Shown: positions 7,155-14,427 of the stretch, in pieces | How the letters are laid out: each line of letters opens with the position of its first letter | Numbering within the stretch: the stretch's first letter is position 1 | Origin: CAJXTB01 sp047626195 | GTDB taxonomy: Bacteria > Myxococcota_A > UBA796 > GCA-2862545 | NCBI GenBank assembly: GCA_047626195.1 | Contig: JBLHSN010000130.1 | Location: 1 to 14,948, forward strand | Length of the DNA: 14,948 nucleotides | Reading direction: 5' to 3' | The notes under the pieces: generated by a model | What the model was told of the DNA's origin: nothing | Database searches by the model: none | Seen by the model: the letters and a program-made list of their open reading frames with translations, nothing else | Translations under genes and position numbers: made by a program

Positions 7155-7716
7155 CTAGTATTTAGTCTTGTTGGGCATGCGTGTGGCCACACTGGCACCC
7201 GTGGCAAGCTCCAGCTCTGTCCGCTCCCGATGCAACATGGGAATGAGGTTTACAAGCAGCGCCACGGTGACGGGTAGAAACAGGTGCATAGTCCGCGGTT
7301 CGTAGACCCAGGCAGACGGGAAAAGAAAATATCTCCCATTAAAATCCGTGTTCTGCCCGCACACAAAGAGCGCGACACCTTACGCACCAACCTCAGTGAT
7401 GACCAGGCTACCCAACGCCACCCATTGGGACACCCGATGCTCACCCACGACCCGCAGCCCAGATTGAACTGCGAACAGCACCGCTACAGTCGTACATCGG
7501 CCCAGCAAAACTCAAGAAAATGAGCGCGTCGGACACAGCCAGCGCCCAGACAAGCGTCACGAACACCGTGTCGCGTGCCCCCGCAGTCACCCGACGTCTC
7601 ATGGCCACTGTGGGTCGTGGCGGGACCGAGAGCCCCTCCTCGTGCTCTGGCGCCTCAAATGGTGAGCTCGGACGCAGCTCGACGCCGGTCTGGCCTGCGC
7701 TGTCCTCTCCACTCAT
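7155..7716 (-). pseudogene. Broken gene for a small multi-pass membrane protein
   Basis: The minus-strand ATG at 7714-7716 has AGGAGA about 10 nt upstream and opens a plausible protein: an acidic/Pro-rich lead, a basic patch (MRRRVTAGARD), then a helix VFVTLVWALAVSDALIFL. That frame stops at 7441. Skipping one base near the codons for AGPMY enters another frame that reads TTVAVLFAVQSGLRVVG and WVALGSLVITEVGA. An in-frame TAA (7380-7382) follows, and the same frame continues with GVALFVCGQNTD, a further helix LFLPVTVALLVNLIPML and a basic tail to the stop at 7155. The pieces join into one roughly 185-residue, four-helix membrane protein. One frameshift plus one nonsense codon indicates a pseudogene, unless both are sequencing errors. 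The family is not recognised. Confidence 0.6.
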
Positions 7717-7787
7717 GCGGGTGTCATCTCCTGGCCATGGACGAACCTGCGCGCCGGACTATGTGCGCCAACTTCGGGAGTCTGCAC

Positions 7788-9431
7788 ATGGTCACTATCA
7801 CAAATCTCGGCATGGGCTACGGCGGCCAGATGCTGTTCGCAGACGCCTGTGAGCAGTTTCACTCGGGCAATCGCTACGGCATCGTTGGCGCGAACGGTGC
7901 CGGCAAGTCCACGCTGCTGCGTCTCATCACCCGCGAGGAAATTCCGACCGAGGGCGACGTCATTATCCCGAAGAAGGTCCGGATTGGCAGCCTAGAGCAG
8001 GACCACTTCCAGTACGAAGACATCGCTATTCGCGACGTTGTGATGATGGGCAATCAAGAAGTCTGGGACGCCATGGCGGAGAAAGACGCCATGCTCGAAG
8101 GCCCGGAAGACGCCTTTGACGTGGACCGCTACGGCGAGCTGGAAGACACCATCCTGCGCCTGGATGGCTACTCGCTCGAGAGCACCGCCGCCGACATTCT
8201 GGAAGGCATGCAGATCCCGACCGAACGCCACCTCGATCCGCTGTCCTCGCTGTCGGGTGGTTTCAAGCTTCGCGTACTGCTCGCTCGGGTGTTGGCCGGA
8301 AAGCCTGACCTGCTGCTGCTCGATGAACCGAACAACCACTTGGACATCGTGTCCCTGCGTTGGCTGGAGAAGTTCCTCGTCGAGTTCAAGGGCTGCGCCA
8401 TCATCGTCAGCCATGACCACCGCTTCCTCGACAACATCTGCACGCACATTGTCGACGTCGACTACCAGCGCGTCACCATCTACAAGGGCAACTACCAGGC
8501 ATTCTTGGACGGCAAAGCCGATATCCGCGACCGGCTCGAGCGCGAGATTGACAAGCGCCAAAAAGAGATCGCCGACCACAAGGCGTTCATCCAACGCTTC
8601 AAGGCCAAAGCCAGCAAGGCCCGCCAGGCCAACTCCCGCCAGAAGCGCATGGAGAAAATCTCCATCGAGGAGCTGCCGACAAGCTCACGCCAGCACCCGA
8701 ACTTCAAGTTCCCGCAGCAACGCGCAAGCGGTCGCACCGTTCTCACCGCCAAGGACATCGGCAAGTCTTACGACGACAAGACTGTACTTGAAAACGTTGG
8801 GCTAACCGTCAATCGCGGCGACCGTGTGGCTATCCTCGGCCCGAACGGCATTGGCAAGTCCACCCTGCTCAAGGTGCTCATGGACAAGGTCGAGCCCGAC
8901 GAAGGCGAGTTCGAGTGGGGCTACGAGACGCACATTGGCTACTTCGCCCAGGACCATCACGACGTCATGAGCGGCGACCACACCGTCACCAGCTGGCTGT
9001 GGAATCACGCCCCGGCGGACCCGCAAGGCACCATCTACGGTCGCTTAGCGCAGGTCCTGTTCAGCCGAGACGACGCCGATAAGCGGATTGAGAACCTGTC
9101 CGGTGGCGAAGCCGCCCGCTTGGCCTTGGCGGGTATTGCCGCTAAAGAGCCCAACGTCTTGGTGCTCGATGAGCCGACCAACCACTTGGACCTTGAAGGC
9201 ATTGAGTCGCTGGCCACTTCGTTAAAGAAGTTCGAAGGCACACTGGTCTTCGTCAGTCACGACCGGTGGTTCGTGGGCCAGGTTGCCAACCGCATCATCG
9301 AGATCACGCCCGATGGCATGAGCGACTTTAAAGGGACTTTCGCCGAGTACCTACAGTACTGCGGCACCGACCACTTGGATGTCGCGGCGGTCATGGAAGC
9401 GAGCAAAGAGGTCAAGCGCAAGGGGCAGTGA
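7788..9431 (+). CDS. ybiT: ABC-F family ATPase, YbiT-like (ribosome-associated)
   Basis: 547 residues with two ABC domains and no membrane segment. First domain: Walker A GANGAGKS (34-41), signature LSGG (155-158), Walker B LLLLDEPNNHLD (175-186). A charged linker at about 240-300 (RLEREIDKRQKEIADHKAFI, then KASKARQANSRQKR) is the ABC-F P-site tRNA-interaction motif region. Second domain: GPNGIGKS (351-358), LSGG (437-440), LVLDEPTNHLD (458-468). The opening NRYGIVGANGAGKS, DVVMMGNQEVW (83-93) and SSRQHP (299-304) follow the E. coli YbiT pattern more closely than EttA or Uup. ABC-F proteins act on the ribosome in translation; some give antibiotic resistance, but YbiT types are housekeeping. 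I chose the ATG at 7788, with CGGGAG upstream, because homology begins there; the 71-residue extension to 7575 overlaps the divergent broken gene. Confidence 0.93.
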   Translation: MVTITNLGMGYGGQMLFADACEQFHSGNRYGIVGANGAGKSTLLRLITREEIPTEGDVIIPKKVRIGSLEQDHFQYEDIAIRDVVMMGNQEVWDAMAEKDAMLEGPEDAFDVDRYGELEDTILRLDGYSLESTAADILEGMQIPTERHLDPLSSLSGGFKLRVLLARVLAGKPDLLLLDEPNNHLDIVSLRWLEKFLVEFKGCAIIVSHDHRFLDNICTHIVDVDYQRVTIYKGNYQAFLDGKADIRDRLEREIDKRQKEIADHKAFIQRFKAKASKARQANSRQKRMEKISIEELPTSSRQHPNFKFPQQRASGRTVLTAKDIGKSYDDKTVLENVGLTVNRGDRVAILGPNGIGKSTLLKVLMDKVEPDEGEFEWGYETHIGYFAQDHHDVMSGDHTVTSWLWNHAPADPQGTIYGRLAQVLFSRDDADKRIENLSGGEAARLALAGIAAKEPNVLVLDEPTNHLDLEGIESLATSLKKFEGTLVFVSHDRWFVGQVANRIIEITPDGMSDFKGTFAEYLQYCGTDHLDVAAVMEASKEVKRKGQ

Positions 9432-9464
9432 CAGAAAATACTGGCGAGCAAAGCGCCTAGCGGA

Positions 9465-9486
9465 CAGTCAACCCGCGCTGTGACTG
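9465..9486 (+). terminator. Weak hairpin downstream of the ABC-F gene
   Basis: CAGTCA (9465-9470) and TGACTG (9481-9486) are exact inverted repeats around a 10-nt loop, with two more G-C pairs outside an A-A mismatch. It lies 33 bp after the ABC-F stop codon. There is no U-run, so a role in termination is only possible. Confidence 0.2.
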
Positions 9487-9608
9487 ACCAGAGTCGGATG
9501 CGGCTGCATGGGCGAAGTTCAGAGGGTGGAAGCTGCTCACACCCGTTTGAAAGAATGTCTGCAGGCTTTCGGGATACAGCCGACCCGGGCTCGGCGCGCA
9601 TCACGCGA

Positions 9609-9631
9609 CCCCAAAACCTGTTGCTTTGGGG
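9609..9631 (+). promoter_or_regulatory. Hairpin covering the ribosome binding site of the secreted protein gene
   Basis: CCCCAAA (9609-9615) pairs with TTTGGGG (9625-9631) across a 9-nt loop. The GGGGA that serves as Shine-Dalgarno for the ATG at 9638 is the 3' arm of the stem, so folding would hide it. This could tune translation; chance is possible with a 7-bp stem. Confidence 0.35.
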
Positions 9632-9637
9632 ACTGTC

Positions 9638-10534
9638 ATGATTCGATTTTCCATTGCCCTGCTGCTCAGCAGCACGCTGTCGACGGCCGTCGCCGTACCC
9701 ATGTCGTTTCAACACCAGGCTCGGGTTCTAGACGCCGGCGGTAGCCCGTTGAATGGCAGCCACACCGTCATCTTCACCCTATACGGCGACGCCACCAATG
9801 GACCGGTGCTGTGGACCGAGAGCAAGGCCGGCGTACCGTTCAACAATGGCTACATGTCGGTGACCATCGGAGATCCCGTGCCCGTTCCCGGGTCGGCTCT
9901 CGCGGTCGACGACGTATGGATTGGCATGGCCATCGACTCAGGGGCCGAGCTGGCGCCGCGGCCCAAGCTGACGAGCGCCGCTTTTGCCGTTCGCGCGGGT
10001 GCGGCTGCAACGGCCGACGTCGCGACGTCCGTGTCCGGCGGTGTTGTAAACGCCACTGAGGTGCAGATTGGCGGCCAGACCGTCATCAACACCAGCGGCA
10101 CCGTCACTGCGAACGTGGACTGGGGAAACCTTCAGAACGTACCGAGCGCGGTCGTGAATGCCGCAAGCCATACACACAGCTATAGTGAGCTCACCAATCG
10201 CCCCACGACCCTGTCCAACCTAAGCTGCGGTACCAACCAGATCGCCAAGTACAACGGCAGTGCCTGGGTCTGCGCCAGCGACGCCAGCCAGAGCTTTCGC
10301 CTGACCTGCACCAGCGCAATGGTCACCACCACGCAAACGTCGACCCATCTGATGCAGTGCCCATCGGGCTACATCGCAACGGGCTCCGGCTGGCAGCCGG
10401 CATCGAACTGGGACACCTCTACATCGCACCACGTGTCTTCGGGCACAGACGCGACCTCGTGCTCGTTCTACATCGGCGGACTGGTCAGCAACTGGAATAC
10501 GTCGTGTACGTGCTGCAAGGTGGTTGCGAACTAG
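9638..10534 (+). CDS. Secreted Cys-rich protein with tail-fibre-like segment
   Basis: 298 residues from the ATG at 9638. Signal peptide at about 1-20 (IALLLSSTLSTAVAV). The first part (22-120) has the pattern of a widespread secreted-protein module: QARVLDAGGSPLNGSHTVIF, then LYGDATNGPVLWTE and LTSAAFAVRAGAAA. A middle segment repeats the phage tail-fibre motif (DWGNLQNVPS, then SHTHSYSELTNRP at 178-189), followed by LSCGTNQIAKYNGSAWVCASD, a motif seen in many surface proteins of myxobacterial relatives. The C-terminal part (from 197) holds eight Cys (197, 212, 224, 241, 275, 290, 292, 293), suggesting disulfides outside the cell. Function unknown; probably a surface or appendage protein. A single gene, with a hairpin over its ribosome binding site. 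Confidence 0.85.
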   Translation: MIRFSIALLLSSTLSTAVAVPMSFQHQARVLDAGGSPLNGSHTVIFTLYGDATNGPVLWTESKAGVPFNNGYMSVTIGDPVPVPGSALAVDDVWIGMAIDSGAELAPRPKLTSAAFAVRAGAAATADVATSVSGGVVNATEVQIGGQTVINTSGTVTANVDWGNLQNVPSAVVNAASHTHSYSELTNRPTTLSNLSCGTNQIAKYNGSAWVCASDASQSFRLTCTSAMVTTTQTSTHLMQCPSGYIATGSGWQPASNWDTSTSHHVSSGTDATSCSFYIGGLVSNWNTSCTCCKVVAN

Positions 10535-10615
10535 AAAAATGGAAATCATCGGCCTGTAGGCCACTGTCGCTCGCGCACCCCTGTGCAGCTCAGTCCGTCG
10601 TCTGAAGGAGACGTC

Positions 10616-10753
10616 ATGCGGGTGCAGACACTCTCTCTCTTCACCGGTGCGGTCGGCTGTACGGACCGGGCTCCAAGGTCGAGCGTAAGGGGCAGTGAAA
10701 GGAGGCATGTAGCAACGTCTACGGCCGCTCACTCTGCGTCAGCGCGTCCGTAA
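10616..10753 (+). CDS. Possible 45-codon small ORF
   Basis: AAGGAG lies five bases before the ATG at 10616, one of the better ribosome binding sites in the window, and the frame stays open for 45 codons to the TAA at 10751-10753. The product starts MRVQTLSLFTGAVGC and ends in a basic Ser/Ala-rich tail, with no recognisable domain. Its 3' end overlaps the convergent methyltransferase gene by 25 bp. The frame may be an accident; the site is the only support. Confidence 0.25.
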   Translation: MRVQTLSLFTGAVGCTDRAPRSSVRGSERRHVATSTAAHSASARP

Positions 10754-11385
10754 AACAGCACGTGTTGCCAGGGTAGGCCATCGAACTGCCCAACTCGGGC
10801 AAACCCGTTGGCCAGATACTCTCGATCAGCCTGGTCAATGGTCATCTTGTGAAGAGGACGCATGGGCACTGCGGGGTCTTCTGCGCGGTACTCCACGAGC
10901 GCTACCCGACCGGTGGGTGTGAGCGACTCCCGAATCCCGCGGAGCATGGCTTCGGGGTCGGAAAACTCGTGGTAAACGTCCACCAAAAGGACCACATCGC
11001 AGGTGTTGGCGGGCAGCGCCGCATCCGTCTCCGACGACAACACTCGAGTGATGTTCCCAACGCTCGCGTCACTCGCTCGTTGCTCCAGCAGAGTCAGCAT
11101 CTCCGGCTGAATATCGGTGGCAACGACCCGCCCCGTATCGCCAACCAATTCGGCCATCGGCAGGCTGTAATAGCCGTTGCCCGCGCCAATATCGCACGCC
11201 ACCTCACCGTCTACCAGACCCAGATTTGCGAGAAGCAAGGCCGGGTTCTCTTCCTCGACTCGCTCTGGACGTATGAGCCACGGAGCGCCGCGGTAGCTCA
11301 TGGTCTGAGCAATGTTCCTGCCCATATACTCCTCGGCTTGGGTTGGAGTTGAGCAGGCGAAGAGGAGTGCAAGAAGTGTAAACAT
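10729..11385 (-). CDS. Exported (lipoprotein-type) SAM-dependent methyltransferase
   Basis: 218 residues. The N-terminus MFTLLALLFACSTPTQAEE is a lipoprotein signal with lipobox LFAC (Cys11). A class I methyltransferase fold follows: motif I VACDIGAGNGYYS (62-74), the acidic residue binding the SAM ribose in VVATDIQPEM (Asp91), motif II CDVVLLVDVYHEF (129-141), and VALVEYRAED near the end of the sheet. The substrate cannot be told. Methyltransferases with signal peptides are known in several environmental phyla, but SAM is not known to be available outside the cytoplasm, so activity there is puzzling. No Shine-Dalgarno precedes the ATG at 11385. If translation began at Met21 the protein would be cytoplasmic, which is a real alternative. 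The MopE-like lipoprotein gene lies 84 bp upstream on the same strand. Confidence 0.87.
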   Translation of the reverse strand: MFTLLALLFACSTPTQAEEYMGRNIAQTMSYRGAPWLIRPERVEEENPALLLANLGLVDGEVACDIGAGNGYYSLPMAELVGDTGRVVATDIQPEMLTLLEQRASDASVGNITRVLSSETDAALPANTCDVVLLVDVYHEFSDPEAMLRGIRESLTPTGRVALVEYRAEDPAVPMRPLHKMTIDQADREYLANGFARVGQFDGLPWQHVLFYGRADAE

Positions 11386-11469
11386 GCGCGCAGATTAAGA
11401 CGGATGTCGTCTCGCGCCTCACACAGAGCGTCGAGAATCGTCACTGCAGTACCACCGACGAGACCCCGC

Positions 11470-12744
11470 CTACTCGGCAGTCATTCCCAAGAACACGAAT
11501 CGAGCATCCGCTGCGTCGTTCGACACGGAGATCGAGCGGATGACGGCGCTTCTATCCACCGCAATGGCGTGTCCCCAGATGGAGAAGTTGGCCCTAGCGT
11601 CGATGCTTTCGTTGTTGATTTCCCACCGGTTGAGCGACGAGACCAGCGAATACGACCCCGCACCCACCGGGATATTGCCAAACCAATCGCCAAATGTGAC
11701 GCTCTGACTTCCCGTTGTGCCATCCGCATAGACCCATGCGACCAACACGTCGGCATCTCCTTGGGTGCCCAGTCCAAAGACATGCAGCACGTCGGCCTCG
11801 ATGCTCAGCGACCCAACCAAGACGCTATCACCAGGCAACAAGACTCGACCGTTGCCGCCATCCTCCGCGTTGTCCCAGCCCAACGTGATGTCTGGATGCT
11901 CCCCCGTCGCTGGGAAGAAGGCGTCATCGGGCAGTCCGGTCCCACCTGTGCCGGCTGCTGTTTCGGTCAGGTAGACGTTGCCGTCAAAGTCCATGCTGTC
12001 CTGGGATGAGTCCGGAATGCCAGCATTGTTGTAGACCACATCATCGGTCAACTCTGCTGAGACGTCGATATTGACGGCTTCCTCGACACAGGTAGACTCA
12101 TCGAGAGTGATAGCCAAGTCGTACGCATTGCTGCCACCAGCTGCCATGAAGACACGAAGGTAGACGACCGACGGTCCGAAGTTCGGATTGGCAAGGTCCA
12201 CGGTCTCATCATCGTCTTCGCTGGCTCGGGTAACAATCCGCGTACCCTCGGCGTTGTAGGCTTCTAGGTTGATGTCCCCGTCTGCGTGGGTAAACGACAC
12301 AACGGCAGTCGCCGAGCCTCGTCCGCATAGGTCGATGACGAACCAATCATCATCGCCGGCTACTGCGACCAAGTCGTCTGTGTCTTCGGCGATAGACGCC
12401 GTCTCCCGGGTGTCGTTGTCTTCAAGGACGTCATCCATCGGGGTGCAGACCGGCTCGTCATCCACCGTACCGTTGCAGTCATTGTCGACGTCGTCGCAGA
12501 CCTCTTCGGCTTCTGGGCTGACACTGCTGTCGGAGTCATCACAGTCGGAGTTGTCCAAGACCCAACCCGAACCCGATTCGCAGCTCGTGTTGCTCATGGA
12601 GGAATCGCCAAAACCGTCGCCATCCACATCCGCATAGAGCACCACCGGCTCGGCGCAATCGCTTTCCTCACCAGTGTCGTCCGAGGGGCAGCCCGCAACA
12701 GTGGCGAGTGCGAACAGCAGGGTCACAGTGCGCGTGCAAGTCAT
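11470..12744 (-). CDS. MopE-repeat lipoprotein with PPC-like domain
   Basis: 424 residues. The start at 12744 has GGAG five bases upstream and gives a lipoprotein signal ending in VAGC (Cys19). A MopE-type metal-binding repeat (35-100) shows YADVDGDGFGD, DNSDCDDSDSSVSPEAEEVC and DDVDNDCNGTVDDE: Asp-rich loops with Cys residues, a motif family common in Myxococcota surface proteins. Residues about 103-218 read like a pre-peptidase C-terminal (PPC) beta-sandwich: DDVLEDNDTRETA, then VAGDDDWFVIDLCGRG and YDLAITLDE. The remaining 200 residues are a beta-rich region without known family (GVETT-like motifs absent; contains SLNRWEINNESIDARANFSIWG). Probably a calcium-binding cell-surface lipoprotein. 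The methyltransferase gene follows 84 bp downstream and the DUF1971 gene is divergent. Confidence 0.87.
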   Translation of the reverse strand: MTCTRTVTLLFALATVAGCPSDDTGEESDCAEPVVLYADVDGDGFGDSSMSNTSCESGSGWVLDNSDCDDSDSSVSPEAEEVCDDVDNDCNGTVDDEPVCTPMDDVLEDNDTRETASIAEDTDDLVAVAGDDDWFVIDLCGRGSATAVVSFTHADGDINLEAYNAEGTRIVTRASEDDDETVDLANPNFGPSVVYLRVFMAAGGSNAYDLAITLDESTCVEEAVNIDVSAELTDDVVYNNAGIPDSSQDSMDFDGNVYLTETAAGTGGTGLPDDAFFPATGEHPDITLGWDNAEDGGNGRVLLPGDSVLVGSLSIEADVLHVFGLGTQGDADVLVAWVYADGTTGSQSVTFGDWFGNIPVGAGSYSLVSSLNRWEINNESIDARANFSIWGHAIAVDRSAVIRSISVSNDAADARFVFLGMTAE

Positions 12745-12838
12745 GACGGCTCCGGTGGTTGGGAGTCTGTTTTGCTCTAGGGCGTCGTAAACGTCAAGTA
12801 TCAAACGCACGGACAACTGCGGCACAATAGCCGGACGC
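12745..12838. promoter_or_regulatory. Divergent promoter region between lipoprotein and DUF1971 gene
   Basis: This 94-bp spacer must hold promoters for both directions. On the minus strand TTGACG (start near 12800) is a possible -35 box, but no convincing -10 follows; on the plus strand CACAAT, 12 bp before the ATG, is a weak -10 candidate. I see no strong palindrome. Confidence 0.35.
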
Positions 12839-13114
12839 ATGTCACACACCCTGCCCAACGACCTCCAGCGCTACCTGACCACCAAGTCATTCAACGAGTC
12901 GACGGTCCCGAAGAAACTGCTCGCGGACCACAGCATCAAGGCGCACTCTTGGGGACAGGTCGTTGTGGAGAGCGGTGAGGTCGACTTGGTCTTCGCGACC
13001 CATACCCATCGCGTCACCCCCGACTCGCCAGGCGCGATTCCACCGGTCCGATCACACCACTTAGTGCTGTGTGGGCCCGTGCAGTTCTATGTGACGTTCT
13101 ACCGCCCGAAGTAA
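12839..13114 (+). CDS. DUF1971 (YeaR/TehB-like) small cupin-type protein
   Basis: 91 residues. The pattern RYLTTKSFNESTVPKKLLADH (11-31, in pieces), SWGQVVVESGEVDLVF (37-52), PGAIPPVRSHHLVLCGPVQFYVTFYRP (64-90) fits the DUF1971 family, named for E. coli YeaR and a domain found with tellurite-resistance TehB. His31, His36, His73 and His74 could form a metal site as in cupin folds. E. coli yeaR is induced by nitrate and nitric oxide, but the molecular role of the family is not settled. The stop codon is 23 bp before the NADH dehydrogenase start, so the two are probably co-transcribed. Confidence 0.82.
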   Translation: MSHTLPNDLQRYLTTKSFNESTVPKKLLADHSIKAHSWGQVVVESGEVDLVFATHTHRVTPDSPGAIPPVRSHHLVLCGPVQFYVTFYRPK

Positions 13115-13117
13115 GCT

Positions 13118-13131
13118 CGATAGCGTTATCG
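13118..13131 (+). promoter_or_regulatory. Small hairpin in place of a Shine-Dalgarno before the NADH dehydrogenase gene
   Basis: CGATA and TATCG pair around the loop GCGT, ending 6 nt before the ATG at 13138. No purine-rich ribosome binding site is visible there, so translation may depend on coupling to the DUF1971 gene just upstream. A 5-bp stem may be chance. Confidence 0.25.
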
Positions 13132-13137
13132 CTCCGC

Positions 13138-14427
13138 ATGTCAGAACGACCTCGAGTCCTCATTATTGGCGGCGGCTTCGCCGGTATCTCTTCGGCGCAG
13201 GCCCTCAAACGCGCGCCGGTAGACGTGCTAGTGGTCGACCGCCGCAATCACCACCTGTTTCAGCCACTCCTGTACCAAGTAGCTACCGCGGCCTTGGCCC
13301 CGGCTGACATTGCTGAGCCGATTCGCACCGTCTTGAGAAAGCAGGCGAATGCCAAGGTCATTCTCGGCTCTGTGCAGTCGGTTGATCCGGTCCATAAACG
13401 CATCCGCGTCGACGACAGGTGGATCGAGTTTGACTGGCTCATCATAGCCGCCGGAGTCCGGCACTCCTACTTTGGTCATCCGGAGTGGGAACAGTACGCC
13501 CCAGGCCTCAAGACGATTGGCGATGCTCTGGAGATTCGACGACGCATCTTAACGGCCTTTGAAAGAGCTGAATGGTGTGACGACGATGAAGCCCGACGCA
13601 AATTGATGACCTTCGTAGTGGTCGGAGCAGGACCCACAGGTGTGGAGGTCGCAGGTGCCATCGCGGATATTGCGCGGCTGACGCTCGCACGCGACTTCCG
13701 AAATATCGATACGACCTCTGCACACATTATATTGGTTGAAGGGGGCGACAAAGTGCTCGGTGTGTACCCGGCACCGCTACCGCACCGCGCACACGAGCAG
13801 CTCACCAGCTTGGGTGTGGAGGTTCGGCTGAACACGTCGGTCACTGGCGTGGATGAAGACGGCGTACAGCTAGGCGATGGCGAGCGCCTAGATGCCGCAA
13901 CGGTGGTGTGGGCCGCCGGCGTTCAGGGCAGTGCAGTCGGCGAAGATGCAGGCTTTGAGCGGCACCGCAGCGGGCGGATTCCAGTGAAGCCCGACCTCTC
14001 AGTTCCACAATACGACCACATCTTCGTGGCTGGCGACCAAGCCATTATCATGGGTGCTGGTGACAAACCGGTGCCAGGCGTCGCGCCAGCAGCCATGCAG
14101 ATGGGCAAACACGCAGCGAAGATGATTGTAGCGAGCCTCAAGGGGCACGACCGCACACCGTTCCGCTACACCGACCGTGGTCAAATGGCTACGATTGGTC
14201 ACGCGCGGGCCATTGCCGCCACGGGTCCGCTCAAGCTCTCCGGCTTTATCGCCTGGCTCGCCTGGGCGTTCATCCACATCCTGTTCCTCATCACCTTCCG
14301 CAATCGCCTAGTGGTGCTGTTGAAGTGGGCGTGGGCGTGGGTATTGTTCGACCGGAGCAGTCGGTTGTTGTGGGAAACGGAGCCCTCAGCGGCGGCGACG
14401 CAGCGTGACCAAGCCGACAACGACTAG
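13138..14427 (+). CDS. ndh: Type II NADH:quinone oxidoreductase (NDH-2)
   Basis: 429 residues, normal length. Transfers electrons from NADH to membrane quinone through FAD without pumping protons. First Rossmann motif VLIIGGGFAGISSA (7-20) binds FAD. RRNHHLFQPLLYQVATAALAPADIAEPIR (35-63, in pieces) is the hallmark of the NDH-2 family. Second Rossmann motif VVVGAGPTGVEVAGAI (160-175) binds NADH. The segment HIFVAGD (294-300) closes the FAD site, and APAAMQMGKHAA (316-327) follows with the quinone-site Gln. The C-terminal region about 370-405 is hydrophobic and Trp-rich (IAWLAWAFIHILFLI and a basic NRL), matching the membrane anchor. I start at the ATG at 13138, where family homology begins. 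Upstream DUF1971 gene at 23 bp, likely operon; tail-to-tail overlap of 42 bp with the surface-protein gene. Confidence 0.94.
   Translation: MSERPRVLIIGGGFAGISSAQALKRAPVDVLVVDRRNHHLFQPLLYQVATAALAPADIAEPIRTVLRKQANAKVILGSVQSVDPVHKRIRVDDRWIEFDWLIIAAGVRHSYFGHPEWEQYAPGLKTIGDALEIRRRILTAFERAEWCDDDEARRKLMTFVVVGAGPTGVEVAGAIADIARLTLARDFRNIDTTSAHIILVEGGDKVLGVYPAPLPHRAHEQLTSLGVEVRLNTSVTGVDEDGVQLGDGERLDAATVVWAAGVQGSAVGEDAGFERHRSGRIPVKPDLSVPQYDHIFVAGDQAIIMGAGDKPVPGVAPAAMQMGKHAAKMIVASLKGHDRTPFRYTDRGQMATIGHARAIAATGPLKLSGFIAWLAWAFIHILFLITFRNRLVVLLKWAWAWVLFDRSSRLLWETEPSAAATQRDQADND

Noticed and set aside
7575..7787. 71-residue N-terminal extension of the ABC-F protein
   Set aside because: No homology expected there, overlaps the divergent gene start, and a good ribosome binding site precedes the ATG at 7788.
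7992..8594. 200-codon minus-strand frame opposite the ABC-F gene
   Set aside because: Val/Asp/Leu-rich antisense shadow produced by the codon bias of the real gene.
8116..8805. 229-codon plus-strand frame inside the ABC-F gene
   Set aside because: Ser/Arg/Thr-rich product; a shadow of a well-supported gene in another frame.
10220..10732. 170-codon minus-strand frame
   Set aside because: Mostly opposite the secreted-protein gene; Arg/Ala/Gly-rich shadow composition and no motif.
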